Source: Mogibacterium sp. (GTDB taxonomy: Bacteria > Bacillota > Clostridia > Peptostreptococcales > Anaerovoracaceae). From it: a stretch of DNA of 64,000 nucleotides. Below the pieces are notes generated by a model. The model saw only the letters and a list, made by a program, of their open reading frames with translations, did no database searches and was not told the origin of the DNA. Both the position numbers and the translations under genes were made by a program. Positions 7,257 to 16,461 of the stretch are shown in pieces. The stretch is taken from the NCBI GenBank assembly GCA_017515425.1, contig JAFWFU010000053.1, positions 21,572 to 85,571 on the forward strand, in the 5' to 3' direction. Within the stretch, counting starts at the first letter, position 1. Each line of letters begins with the position of its first letter.

Positions 7257-8897
7257 CTATTCCTCCATATCTACAAATGTGTTTTCAATCCACTGAATCG
7301 TTCCTTTATCCTTGTCAACCAGAACAGCATGCTGACGAGGCATGTTTTTTATATCATCCGGTCCACATATAAATTCTCTCACCAATCTATTGCTGCTCTC
7401 CCCCATTGAAAACTGGTTGCTGCTTCTGAGTGTCTCTTGAACATATAATGATGTCCCTATGATTGAAGCTGCCATTTCTGCAGCTTCCGGACTGTTTTGT
7501 CTATATATAAAGAATCTTCCGATATTATCCAATACAGAATCTAGGAAATTATCAGAAATCGCTTTTAAATCTGACAAACTCTGTGTGCTTAAATACATTA
7601 CCGTTTGACTGCTGCGAGCCCTTGATGCTATATCAAGAATGCCCGCATTTGTATATGATGAAAACTCATCCAATATCAATCTGCACGAGCGGTCTTTATC
7701 TATACTTCCGTTCATGCGACTTGCGATGAGCATCTTGGCATCTGCAACAACCATTCGCCCTATACCGGCGGCAAATTCCGGCATGTCCATTGCCGATAAA
7801 AGAACCAGACATAATTGGTTATTCTGATAAGCAGTCCTCAGATTACAAGTTCCTTCTCCCTCTCTGATCTGGAACAGATTACGACCGGTTCCCAGCATAA
7901 ACATCTCAAGCTTAAGCACACTGGACTCGGCATCTGTGTAGCATTTTTCCAAAACACGCTTTATGTGTTCACGCTCTTCGATGTCAACTTTATTTGATGA
8001 ATCATCCATAAACGTCAGAAGATTATCTTTCAATAACAGAGTGGAAATGTTTCCAAGAGTTATCTTTACTTCGTGTTTGAGCATAAGCGTCACCACTTCC
8101 AAAAGATATCTCGAGAACATGGTGCGATAATGTTCAGAGCCTGCAGTAAGCTCGACAGAATCATCAAACATCAACGATAACACTAAATCTCTTATTTGCT
8201 CAGGAACATTCAATCCGTCAAACGGGTTATAAATACAGGAATGAGGTAAATCATATCTCGCGGTGCCATTTATTACGACCAAATCTCGCTTGTACTTCTT
8301 AGCCAAAAATTTCATGGAATTATAGAATCCATATGGGTCTTGAATGTCACTCTTTCCGTCGACGACAGTAATATACATATTACTGTCGTCGACTAAGCAC
8401 TGTTCAATAGTCTTTGTTAATACCGTTCCTTTCCCTGAACCGGAAACACCTACTATTAGTTGATTTTTATCGTATAAATAATCAAAATCCTTTGTCCATT
8501 TCTTCTTAAGATGCTGCCTTTTATTTTCCCTGCCAAGGAGCTGCTCCGCTGCACCTTGATGAAGTATAACAAAGCATAACTCGAGCAGCAGCATAGAGCA
8601 GCCTATACTTATAAAATCCGAAACAAACCAAGTTATCCACGGGTTGTCGCCCACATTTTCAATGTAGCTATTTAATAACTCAAGACGCCTCGCGTAAAAC
8701 AGAATCACTTGTACCACGGCAATCTTCTGGCTTCTTTTTATACCGATGCATATGAAAGCCGCTGCTATAACAATTGAGAGAAACTCAGGCGAAGCCTTTT
8801 CCCATTTCTTGCAGAGCGCGTGTATTGCTGCTCTAATTGCAATCGACGGTGGCGAAAACAAAGCCGCCATAATAACAAATATATAAATATCACCCAT
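7257..8897 (-). CDS. TraG/TraD (VirD4-like) coupling ATPase
   Basis: This 546-residue protein looks like a type IV coupling protein, the ATPase that delivers DNA to a conjugation pore. The first ~125 residues are hydrophobic with several likely membrane segments. A P-loop GVSGSGKGT follows near residue 152, then VVDGKSD. Later comes a Walker B-like RLILDEFSS near residue 405, followed by RSSQTVMYLSTQS, the usual sensor region of TraG/TraD C-terminal domains. It lies seven bases downstream of the replication-relaxation gene. No VirB4 ATPase or other pore genes are in the window, so it would work with a pore supplied elsewhere. An FtsK-like ATPase is a less likely alternative. Confidence 0.75.
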   Translation of the reverse strand: MGDIYIFVIMAALFSPPSIAIRAAIHALCKKWEKASPEFLSIVIAAAFICIGIKRSQKIAVVQVILFYARRLELLNSYIENVGDNPWITWFVSDFISIGCSMLLLELCFVILHQGAAEQLLGRENKRQHLKKKWTKDFDYLYDKNQLIVGVSGSGKGTVLTKTIEQCLVDDSNMYITVVDGKSDIQDPYGFYNSMKFLAKKYKRDLVVINGTARYDLPHSCIYNPFDGLNVPEQIRDLVLSLMFDDSVELTAGSEHYRTMFSRYLLEVVTLMLKHEVKITLGNISTLLLKDNLLTFMDDSSNKVDIEEREHIKRVLEKCYTDAESSVLKLEMFMLGTGRNLFQIREGEGTCNLRTAYQNNQLCLVLLSAMDMPEFAAGIGRMVVADAKMLIASRMNGSIDKDRSCRLILDEFSSYTNAGILDIASRARSSQTVMYLSTQSLSDLKAISDNFLDSVLDNIGRFFIYRQNSPEAAEMAASIIGTSLYVQETLRSSNQFSMGESSNRLVREFICGPDDIKNMPRQHAVLVDKDKGTIQWIENTFVDMEE

Positions 8898-8903
8898 AAA
8901 GCA

Positions 8904-9815
8904 TCACCTCTCAAGCTTTAGCCCTTTGGGTGATGTCTCCTCAGGAATATCAGATTCCAACCTTATGGCTTTCTTGATGGGAATCTTATGTAAAGCTATA
9001 GGTTGGCGCAGCTCACCCAAGTGCTGTACTGCAGGTACACCTGTTCGTTTTGGTATGTCCGACGGTAATTGCGTGAGACAATAATCAAGATACTCCTTGA
9101 TAACATCATAGTTAACAAGCATGATGCCCGGTACCTCATCTCGTATTTCTTCAAGCTTTTTCTTTACACTGTTATTACCATAAACCCATATTTGCTTATC
9201 GAATCTTTTTGATAAATCGATGACATTATCCTTCATTTGGCTATTGCTTTTCTTGCTTTTTAGTACTCTCTCAAACTCAATTGCCATAATCACATTATCT
9301 CGAAATAAATATCCATCAGGTTCATGAATGCCATCATTCATAGATTTCAGAATAGGCTGACCATTCGACTTATATCTGCCCGTGGGCTGCATCTCTGTCA
9401 CCGACAAAAAATCTCTCTCGGTAATAATACTTCCAAAGTTTACAAATGGCTCTCCCGTTTTCATTCGAAACAATGACAAATATACATATGTATCTATCAT
9501 TCCCATATCGTGCAGGTATGTATTAAACGAAGGAGTTGATGCATTCCTCAGTTCTAATCCCACTTCTCGCATCCCATGTGCAGTAATATAATTCACTGCC
9601 GGGTCTCCCGCACCAATGGTCATCCTTTTTACAAGACCTCCCTGTGCGAGCGTTTGTAATCTTCTGCGGATATACTTAACAGGTAAACCAAGCAGCAACG
9701 CTATATGACGGTCAAACATCCATGGCACTTTATGAAGAATCTTCATTATCTGCATATCTGTGTCACCTATCCTCACATTAATTATTCTTTTTTCTGAACT
9801 ATTTCTTTTACTCAT
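8904..9815 (-). CDS. Replication-relaxation family protein
   Basis: The protein resembles the Replic_Relax family (PF13814) found on plasmids and mobilizable elements beside TraG/TraD-type ATPases. An N-terminal winged helix is visible (DTDMQIMKILHKVPWMFDRH to RRLQTLAQGGLVKR), followed by a domain with EPDGYLFRD and AIEFERVLKS, an arrangement reminiscent of a nuclease-like fold (D...E-x-E). I start it at the ATG of MSKRNSSEK because GGGGGTG precedes it; the longer reading frame has no site. It may nick or bind an origin. Its upstream region contains two strong hairpins. Confidence 0.7.
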   Translation of the reverse strand: MSKRNSSEKRIINVRIGDTDMQIMKILHKVPWMFDRHIALLLGLPVKYIRRRLQTLAQGGLVKRMTIGAGDPAVNYITAHGMREVGLELRNASTPSFNTYLHDMGMIDTYVYLSLFRMKTGEPFVNFGSIITERDFLSVTEMQPTGRYKSNGQPILKSMNDGIHEPDGYLFRDNVIMAIEFERVLKSKKSNSQMKDNVIDLSKRFDKQIWVYGNNSVKKKLEEIRDEVPGIMLVNYDVIKEYLDYCLTQLPSDIPKRTGVPAVQHLGELRQPIALHKIPIKKAIRLESDIPEETSPKGLKLER

Positions 9816-9866
9816 AATAAGCACCCCCTGTGCGTAATCTTCAAAAAATAATACGACAGGCTGCAA

Positions 9867-9944
9867 GATAAGTTATCCATCGTGGATGACTTATCGTAGT
9901 TCCAGTGAAGTCGTGGTTTGAAGAAACGCGACTTCACTGGAACT
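9867..9944. repeat. Two adjacent hairpins, possible oriT or replication origin
   Basis: The first dyad is GATAAGT-t-ATCCA, a 3-base loop, TGGAT-g-ACTTATC (9867-9895). The second has perfect 16-bp arms, AGTTCCAGTGAAGTCG at 9898-9913 and its complement at 9929-9944, around 15 bases. They sit upstream of the replication-relaxation and coupling ATPase genes and opposite the helicase operon. The rest of the 9816-10159 gap is AT-rich and should hold the two divergent promoters; I cannot fix them. Confidence 0.5.
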
Positions 9945-10159
9945 TGCAGCTCTGTGACGTCATTTTGGCGCACCCCCAGCGCAGAGGGGCGTGCGACCAA
10001 CTATTTCCTATTGTTAAATCTCCATCTATAATATAGTATGTTTCATATTATCCATACCGTCAATAGCGAATACGACACTTTGAACATTTACGCAGCTTGT
10101 TCTCACATAACTCGAACCATGTTAGAATATTGTAAAATATAAAAAATAGCGAGCATCTT

Positions 10160-11194
10160 ATGAGTACAAAGAAGAACATTAATCAGAAATCCCAAGAATC
10201 AAAGATACCACCAATCAACCTTAAAGGTTCTAGTTTCTTAGATTGCATTGAGCGTTTTGCACCGTCTAAAATTCAAAAGCCTATATACGAAACAGGTTTT
10301 TCTGTTTTAGATGATGCTTTAGGCGGCGGTTTTACGCCAGGACTTATATGTTTAGGCGCAGTCTCAAGCCTGGGAAAATCCACTTTTGCTCTTCAGCTGG
10401 CTCATAGTATTGCTTTACATAAGAACCCTGTGCTTTTTTTCTCTCTCGAGATGAGAAGAGATGATGTGATAGCAAAAGCCATTATCAGGGAGTGGCACAA
10501 GATCCATCCCGATTCAAAAATAACTGTTCAAGATCTGCTGATGAATTATAAGGACATAGACTCTTCGGAGCAAGACGAACTCGATCAAATGATAGAAGAC
10601 TTGAAGAAAAAGAAAGATTTCAAATTCTCAGTTGTTGAGCCGGACATCGAGTACCGCACTGCAGAAATAATTACCAACACAATTGATAAATTTAGAAACG
10701 AGGAGAACAACAGCAACCTTGAGCCTTTTGTAGTAATCGACTATCTGCAAATAGTGGCTCCACCTGTTAATATGCGCGGTTGTTCCGACAAGCAAATCGT
10801 AGATTATAATTTATCAGTATTTAAATCATATGTAGATAAAACCAATCTGCCGATTTTGATAATAAGCTCCTTTAACAGAACAGCTTATGAGCAAAAGGCA
10901 TCTTTCCAAGCGTTTAAAGAATCCGGAAATATTGAATACACATCTGATATAGTAATGGCGCTTCAGTACTCAGGTGTAAGCCAGGAAGGATTTGATTCCG
11001 AGGTAGAGAAGCAAAAATCTCCAAGAGATGTTGATTTAGTTATTCTGAAGCAGCGCTATGGAGCCTCCGGGCAAACGATAACTATGCCTTTCTACCCCGA
11101 GTATAATTGGTTTGATCTTGAAGACGATTCCCGGATGCTAAATCACCCAAAATTGATAAACGGAAGACTACCATCTGCACAGAGGCACTTTTGA
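10160..11194 (+). CDS. DnaB-type replicative helicase domain protein
   Basis: The protein of 344 residues corresponds to the RecA-like C-terminal domain of DnaB-family helicases. Visible are SVLDDALGGGFTPGLICLGA, P-loop GAVSSLGKST near residue 72, FFSLEMRRDDV (the helicase H1a-like motif), and a Walker B region VVIDYLQIV near residue 193. The DnaB N-terminal domain is absent. It probably unwinds the element during replication. It begins the rightward replication module, and its TGA overlaps the ATG of the next gene, so the two are cotranslated. No strong ribosome binding site precedes it. Confidence 0.82.
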   Translation: MSTKKNINQKSQESKIPPINLKGSSFLDCIERFAPSKIQKPIYETGFSVLDDALGGGFTPGLICLGAVSSLGKSTFALQLAHSIALHKNPVLFFSLEMRRDDVIAKAIIREWHKIHPDSKITVQDLLMNYKDIDSSEQDELDQMIEDLKKKKDFKFSVVEPDIEYRTAEIITNTIDKFRNEENNSNLEPFVVIDYLQIVAPPVNMRGCSDKQIVDYNLSVFKSYVDKTNLPILIISSFNRTAYEQKASFQAFKESGNIEYTSDIVMALQYSGVSQEGFDSEVEKQKSPRDVDLVILKQRYGASGQTITMPFYPEYNWFDLEDDSRMLNHPKLINGRLPSAQRHF

Positions 11195-12144
11195 TGAGCA
11201 AAGAAACAAACAAGACAAAATTCGACTATTTGATAAACAACACAAGACTCTCAAGAATCCTTATCCGAGAGAAAGGACTTTGTGCCTTGCCGGAAGATAA
11301 TTGGAAGGAGTTTGTATTTGATTTCAAAGTTTCTCAGCGGAAATTTTCCAGCGCTTTATTATACACAGATTGTCCGGATATATCGCGAGAAGATTTAGAT
11401 ATTACACCTTTTGATATTGCAGTCACTGATGCCATTTACACAATATGGAATTATGCTAACTCTCCTACATTTACTATAGGACTTATTCATAAAATAATGA
11501 CAGGATATCTCAGCAAATCATTGACTCAGAAGAAACGCACACAAATAAAAAATAGTATCGAGAAGCTTGAGAAAATAAATATCATAATAGATTGTACTGA
11601 CTATGTCCAAGAGATGCGTTCCACAAACTCCAACATATTCGAAGGACAGTTTATTTCTGTTGAAAAAACAAATAAAGTTTCATATAAGCTTTTAGAACCA
11701 ATGCCGCTTTACAGGTATATGGAGGCAATGGGTCATATGTTAAAAGTTCCGATTGATAACATTGAGCGTATAGGAAGTGCTACTCAATCATACGATGAAA
11801 GAGTATTACTGCGTAGAGAACTATGCCGCACAATACTAATTCTCAAGAATGAGAAGAATAATTATAAAAGCACACAAATATATTATTCACCTCGAAGCGG
11901 AAAAAAGGGATGTCTACTTTTAGATATCGGTCTTCCCGAATCCGATTTTAGAAACCGAGAAACGATAAAAAGGATTCATGAAAAAACAAAAGCAATACTA
12001 GAATCACTTAAAAGAGAAAAGGGAGAAAAATATTCTTCAGAAGATATTCTAATACATGGGTTCGACGAATTAGAATTGGGAGAAAAGACTATTGGCGTAG
12101 AAATTATCCTTCAAGAACCTAAAACGAAAAAGCGACAAAAATAG
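11194..12144 (+). CDS. Unknown protein coupled to the helicase gene
   Basis: Not recognised. I use the ATG overlapping the helicase TGA, with AGAGG about ten bases upstream, rather than the TTG one codon earlier. About 316 residues, Lys/Ile-rich. A region around residues 75-135, with an ISRED-type acidic start and LTQKKRTQIKNSIEKLEKI, could be a winged-helix domain, as in replication initiators. The tight coupling to a DnaB-like helicase suggests a helicase loader, initiator or partner, but no signature motif proves that. Confidence 0.6.
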   Translation: MSKETNKTKFDYLINNTRLSRILIREKGLCALPEDNWKEFVFDFKVSQRKFSSALLYTDCPDISREDLDITPFDIAVTDAIYTIWNYANSPTFTIGLIHKIMTGYLSKSLTQKKRTQIKNSIEKLEKINIIIDCTDYVQEMRSTNSNIFEGQFISVEKTNKVSYKLLEPMPLYRYMEAMGHMLKVPIDNIERIGSATQSYDERVLLRRELCRTILILKNEKNNYKSTQIYYSPRSGKKGCLLLDIGLPESDFRNRETIKRIHEKTKAILESLKREKGEKYSSEDILIHGFDELELGEKTIGVEIILQEPKTKKRQK

Positions 12145-12769
12145 ATATTGTGTATATAAAATATCATATATCTGCGATAAATAGTGATTTAAGCTATATA
12201 AATTCTATTATATTCATATCAGTGCTTTATGATAAGGTGTTCAAACTCCTTAAAATAAATGCTTTTCCGGATTTTAATAATATATCACTTATTATAAGTA
12301 ATATGTATATGTTGCATACGCTTAGGGTTAATGCTACATATCATATTATCACCTATCACTCTGATCTAACGACTTAAGCCTCTTCTGTTCGTAAAGTGTA
12401 AGAATCTACATCGATATATAATCCTCCATATAGGTTTAAGTTATCCTCTCAGTCATATAATAAAATGAGAAAAACCTTGGCTTTAATTCTGCATTATGGT
12501 TTATGAATATAACTCAATTGTGGTTTTTAGTCTTAGGAATATCACATTTGCAAGCAAATGGGATAGTAATTATGAATAATATTGAGTCTTCTCTCCTGAG
12601 AGAAGCCAGCTCCACCGTAGCGATACGGTGGTTTTTTACAGCTTACTCTTCGCACGCTCAGAGAAAAATAGAACGCTAAAGCGTTCCGACCAATATTGTG
12701 AGGATATGTACTCTCGAGTTTTATTCCTCTCTATAAGTTAAAACTCTATATTAAAGAAAGGATATAAAA
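12145..12769. other. AT-rich non-coding gap with a terminator, possible origin
   Basis: The first ~220 bases are very AT-rich and contain only a short open frame without a ribosome binding site or protein-like composition. AGTTATCC near 12430 resembles part of a DnaA box. A perfect terminator lies near 12612. The right end holds the AAAGGAT site of the next gene. The position inside a replication module would suit an origin, but no iterated box array was found. Confidence 0.4.
12612..12637 (+). terminator. Rho-independent terminator
   Basis: CCACCGTA and TACGGTGG form a perfect 8-bp stem with a GCGA tetraloop, followed by six T. It separates the helicase operon, or a small transcript in the gap, from the recombination operon. 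Confidence 0.85.
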
Positions 12770-13516
12770 ATGTTCATTAATAATGGAATTATTCCAACGC
12801 CGGAAAGAATCATAGTATATGGGCCTGAAGGCATTGGGAAAAGTACGATTGCATCAAATTTCCCAAATCCTTTATTTATTGATGTTGAAAATTCAACGTC
12901 AGAATTAAACGTGGCCAGATTCGACACTATACCAAAGGACTGGTCGAGCTTCGTCGAAATGGTTCTTTATGTAAAAGAACATCCAGACATCTGCGATACT
13001 TTGGTTATAGACAGTCTCGACTGGACTGAAAAACTTTGTATAAAGCACATATGCGAATCTTCCGGTAAAGAAAGCATCGGTGATTTTGCATACGGTGCAG
13101 GATACACACGTCTTGCAGATGAAATCCAAAAGATGCTAAGCGTTCTTAGCGAAATAACAGAATGTGGAATTCATATTGTAATGACCGCCCACAGTATGAT
13201 TCGAAAGTTTGAGCGTCCGGAAGAATCCGGCGCATACGACAGATTCGAACTCAAGCTTGAGAAGAAGACTGCTCCGTTATACAAAGAATGGGCAACGATG
13301 CTTTTGTTCTGTGATTACGAAACAAATGTTGTTCTTGACAGCAACAACAAAGCGAAAGCGCGCGGTGGCGACAGAGTGATTCATACCTGCCACCATCCAT
13401 GCTGGGACGCTAAGAACCGAAAGAACATGCCGGAGAAGCTTCCGCTTTCCTACGATTCCTTAGCCCCATACATTTACAATTCTAATAAAAATCACATGGA
13501 GGTAAATAATGATTAA
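12770..13516 (+). CDS. Sak4-like phage-type ATPase (AAA_24)
   Basis: This 248-residue protein fits the AAA_24 nucleotide-binding family of phages and plasmids (Sak4-like, RecA core). The P-loop GPEGIGKST is near residue 19. FIDVENSTSEL follows, then a Walker B DTLVIDSLDWTEKL near residue 83 and HIVMTAHSMI near 143. Sak4 proteins are single-strand annealing/strand-exchange factors that work with an SSB. The downstream gene encodes a DUF669 protein, the typical partner, and overlaps by eight bases. AAAGGAT precedes the ATG. Confidence 0.82.
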   Translation: MFINNGIIPTPERIIVYGPEGIGKSTIASNFPNPLFIDVENSTSELNVARFDTIPKDWSSFVEMVLYVKEHPDICDTLVIDSLDWTEKLCIKHICESSGKESIGDFAYGAGYTRLADEIQKMLSVLSEITECGIHIVMTAHSMIRKFERPEESGAYDRFELKLEKKTAPLYKEWATMLLFCDYETNVVLDSNNKAKARGGDRVIHTCHHPCWDAKNRKNMPEKLPLSYDSLAPYIYNSNKNHMEVNND

Positions 13517-13961
13517 GAACAATAATATTGATTTTACTAACGGTGGAACTTCCTTGGACTGGAATAGCGAGATTTCATCTAAAGTGATATTTGAATTCAT
13601 TCCAGGCGAATATGAGTTCGAAGTAATAGACTTCCAGCGTGGAACACATCCGGGCTCGGAAAAGCTTCCGACTTGTCCCAAGGCTATAATCAAACTCAGA
13701 TTATCTTATCGTGGGAGCACCCTTGATGTTGATAAGCATCTGTTCCTCCACTCAAAAATGGAAGGTCTGCTTTCGGATTTCTTCATTTCAATCGGTTTAA
13801 TGAATAAAGGCGAAAGCCTGGAAATGGATTGGAACAACATCGTCGGAAAGAAAGGACGAGCCACTTTCCATAACAGGGAAGCCTCTAATGGTAAGAAATA
13901 TTTTGAGGTCAAGAAATTTCTTCCTCCAAACAACACATCTACCTCGAAAGGAGGCTTTTAA
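13509..13961 (+). CDS. DUF669-type (SSB-like) protein
   Basis: The 150-residue protein resembles DUF669 phage proteins: a beta-rich core with GEYEFEVIDFQRG, a KLRLSYRG strand, and GRATFHNREASNGKKYFEV near the C-terminus. Members co-occur with Sak4-like ATPases and are thought to be single-stranded-DNA-binding proteins. ATGGAGG lies just upstream inside the preceding gene, and the stop codon TAA shares its last base with the next ATG, showing translational coupling of the three genes. Confidence 0.75.
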   Translation: MIKNNNIDFTNGGTSLDWNSEISSKVIFEFIPGEYEFEVIDFQRGTHPGSEKLPTCPKAIIKLRLSYRGSTLDVDKHLFLHSKMEGLLSDFFISIGLMNKGESLEMDWNNIVGKKGRATFHNREASNGKKYFEVKKFLPPNNTSTSKGGF

Positions 13962-15952
13962 TGAGTAATAAGTCATTATTACTTGAAGCGCTAGGCTCTA
14001 TCGAGCCTAGCCTTCTTAGTTATGGAGAATGGTTAAATGTCGGGATGGCCCTACACGAAGAGGGTTTTTGTTGTGAAGATTGGGAAGATTGGTCTTCCCA
14101 AGATACCAGCAGATACCATCCTGATGAATGCAAAGCGAAGTGGGCATCGTTTTCACACAACAATAACGCCCCTATCAAGGGCGGAACAATCATCCACTAC
14201 GCTAAAGAACAAGGATGGTCTCCTTCTTCGGGTCATCAATTAGATTGGAATGATACTATAACATCTTTCAGCTACAATTCATCTGCTCCTGCCAATCATG
14301 TTAACGAATTAATCACATATCTTGAAACATTATTTAATGCAGATGACTATGTTGGCTATGTTACCCAATCTTATTACAGTAACGGGCGATATGCTCCCAC
14401 TAAAGGATGCTATGACCGGACTGCCGGAGAAGTCATAGAAAAGCTTATTCAAACCAATGATATTGAATGTGCTTTGGGTAGTTATGATAAATCAGCTGGA
14501 GCATGGATTCGATTCAACCCCCTTGATGGAAAAGGTGTCTCTAATGATAATGTTGTCAGCTTCAAATACGCTCTTGTAGAATCTGACAATCTGCCCATTA
14601 AAGTCCAAGAAACATTGATTCGTAATCTTCATCTTCCCGTAGCTGCGCTCGTTAGCAGCGGGGGCAAAAGCCTTCACGCAATAGTGAAAGTAGATGCAGC
14701 TACTAGAACAGAATATGATGAAAGAGTTCAGAAGCTTTACTCAATTTGTGAAGATGAGGGTTTGACGCTTGATAAACAAAATAAAAACCCATCCAGATTG
14801 TCCCGCATGCCGGGCATCACAAGAGATGGCAATCTGCAACATCTAATCGGAACAAACCTTGGCGAAGCTTCATGGCTAGCTTGGACAGAATGGTTATCGA
14901 AAAGAGAACTTGAGCTTCCGTCAATCGAGAACTTGCTTATAATGCAAAACAATCCACCCGTCTTAGCGCCTGAGCTCATATCCGGAGTATTACGACAAGG
15001 TCACAAGATGCTTCTCGCAGGTTCGTCAAAAGCTGGAAAAAGTTATTTGTTGATTGAACTATGCATAGCTATCGCAGAAGGAGCGAAGTGGTTGCAATGG
15101 CAATGTTCTCAAGGAAAAGTATTATATGTTAATCTTGAACTTGACAGAGCCTCCTGCTACGACCGATTTATCGAGGTGTACAATCGCAAGGGAATCTCTA
15201 CTTCTAATATAAGCAATATTGATATATGGAATCTTAGAGGAAAAGCGATTCCAATGGACAAAATCGCACCAGTTTTGATAGAAAGAGCTACCGATGCAGG
15301 CTATATCGCTGTCGTAGTTGACCCCATATATAAGTGTATTACCGGCGACGAAAACAGCGCCAGTGAAATGGCACATTTCACAAATCAATTTGATAAGGTA
15401 TGCAATGCTCTCGGGTGTTCTGTCATCTACGCACACCATCATTCGAAAGGCAAGCAAGGGAGCAAACGGTCTATGGACAGAGCCTCTGGCTCCGGCGTGT
15501 TTGCGCGTGACTCCGACGCTCTGTTAGATATGATTCAACTATCTATGGATGGAAACATTCTTGACGAAGCCAAGTCTATCTATTCTATTTCCGATGATGA
15601 AGCCTCCCGTCTAACAGCATGGAGAATTGAAGGAACTTTAAGAGAATTCGCTCCCTTCCAACCTTTGGATATTTTCTTCAATTATCCCATCCATATCGTC
15701 GATGATTCTGACCTGCTTGTCGCAGCAAGCACTCATATCTCTCCTTCGTCTATCAGTACTGCTACGAAGAATGCACGTGCTATGCAACGACAAAAGCATC
15801 TTGATAAAGCATTCGATGCTATAAGCTCATCCGGCACTGTAACAACAGCAGGATTGGCTTCTGAGCTGGACGTAAGCACGCGCACCGTCCTCCGATACTT
15901 AAGTGAATCTGAGAAGTACACCAATGATAATGGTGTGATTTCAAGGATATAA
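13961..15952 (+). CDS. Primase-helicase: PriCT-2, primase-like and RepA/AAA_25 ATPase domains
   Basis: This 663-residue protein combines three regions. Residues ~1-90 resemble the PriCT-2 domain (SYGEWLNVGMALHEE, WEDWSSQD). Residues ~110-320 look like an archaeo-eukaryotic-type primase region, with SSGGKSLHAIVKVDA and NPSRLSRMPG. Residues ~330-560 are a RepA-type hexameric ATPase: P-loop GSSKAGKS near 353, VVVDPIYK near 449 and IYAHHHSKG near 490. A helix-turn-helix, LDVSTRTVLRYL, ends the protein. It probably primes and unwinds element DNA, and is the last gene of the Sak4-DUF669 operon. Its 3' side carries two large dyads. Confidence 0.82.
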   Translation: MSNKSLLLEALGSIEPSLLSYGEWLNVGMALHEEGFCCEDWEDWSSQDTSRYHPDECKAKWASFSHNNNAPIKGGTIIHYAKEQGWSPSSGHQLDWNDTITSFSYNSSAPANHVNELITYLETLFNADDYVGYVTQSYYSNGRYAPTKGCYDRTAGEVIEKLIQTNDIECALGSYDKSAGAWIRFNPLDGKGVSNDNVVSFKYALVESDNLPIKVQETLIRNLHLPVAALVSSGGKSLHAIVKVDAATRTEYDERVQKLYSICEDEGLTLDKQNKNPSRLSRMPGITRDGNLQHLIGTNLGEASWLAWTEWLSKRELELPSIENLLIMQNNPPVLAPELISGVLRQGHKMLLAGSSKAGKSYLLIELCIAIAEGAKWLQWQCSQGKVLYVNLELDRASCYDRFIEVYNRKGISTSNISNIDIWNLRGKAIPMDKIAPVLIERATDAGYIAVVVDPIYKCITGDENSASEMAHFTNQFDKVCNALGCSVIYAHHHSKGKQGSKRSMDRASGSGVFARDSDALLDMIQLSMDGNILDEAKSIYSISDDEASRLTAWRIEGTLREFAPFQPLDIFFNYPIHIVDDSDLLVAASTHISPSSISTATKNARAMQRQKHLDKAFDAISSSGTVTTAGLASELDVSTRTVLRYLSESEKYTNDNGVISRI

Positions 15953-15966
15953 TCTTCAATTCTTTT

Positions 15967-16060
15967 GTAGACGACAGACATATATATATGTCTGTCGTCT
16001 ACCCCTGCCATGTCATAAGAACATAATAGATCTATCTATGTTTTTATGAGATGGCAGGGG
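15967..16060. repeat. 36-bp perfect palindrome abutting a 59-base stem-loop
   Basis: Bases 15967-16002 form a perfect palindrome whose arm contains AGACGACAGACAT, the same core as the hairpin at 1383-1423. Bases 16002-16060 form a second stem-loop: CCCCTGCCAT (16002-16011) with ATGGCAGGGG (16051-16060), then TCATAA/TTATGA and GAACATA/TATGTTT inside, around an 11-base loop holding TAGATCTA. No T-run follows either, so simple termination is not an obvious explanation for the pair. Confidence 0.6.
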
Positions 16061-16123
16061 ATACCGTCATACAATCAGAACGATTATTGTTTTTTCTCCC
16101 ATTATCATGAAAGGTCTAACAAC

Positions 16124-16459
16124 ATGAACAGTAAAGATAAAGGCCGTCGCGGTGAACGTGAACTCGCCAAAGAACTGCGACAGAATGGCTATGACACCAG
16201 GCGAGGACAGCAATACTCCGGAGCAAACGGCGATGCAGATGTTGTCGGGCTCTCCGGAATACATATTGAGTGTAAGCGAAGAGAACGACTTAATATCTAC
16301 GATGCTATACAACAAGCCGTTTCGGACACTAACCATTCTGACCTTCCTGCAGTCTTTTGGAAGAAGAATCGTAAGCCATGGTTGGTATGTATGAGACTGG
16401 ATGATTGGCTTTCACTCTATGATAAGTATATTTTTGATAACGATACTCAAGGAGAATAA
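16124..16459 (+). CDS. PDDEXK Holliday-junction-resolvase-like nuclease
   Basis: From the ATG of MNSKDKGRRG, after AAAGG, the protein has 111 residues. KGRRGERELAKELRQNG, DADVVGLSGIHIECKRRE and the spaced E...D...E-x-K residues match small phage/archaeal-type Hjc resolvases and related PDDEXK nucleases. It would resolve recombination intermediates made by the Sak4 system. A longer reading frame to 16046 runs into the stem-loop and lacks a site. It is followed two bases later by another gene. Confidence 0.75.
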   Translation: MNSKDKGRRGERELAKELRQNGYDTRRGQQYSGANGDADVVGLSGIHIECKRRERLNIYDAIQQAVSDTNHSDLPAVFWKKNRKPWLVCMRLDDWLSLYDKYIFDNDTQGE

Positions 16460-16461
16460 TC

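Noticed and set aside
12150-12377. 75-codon open frame in the AT-rich gap
   Set aside because: No ribosome binding site, composition follows the AT-rich DNA, and the protein has no recognisable pattern.
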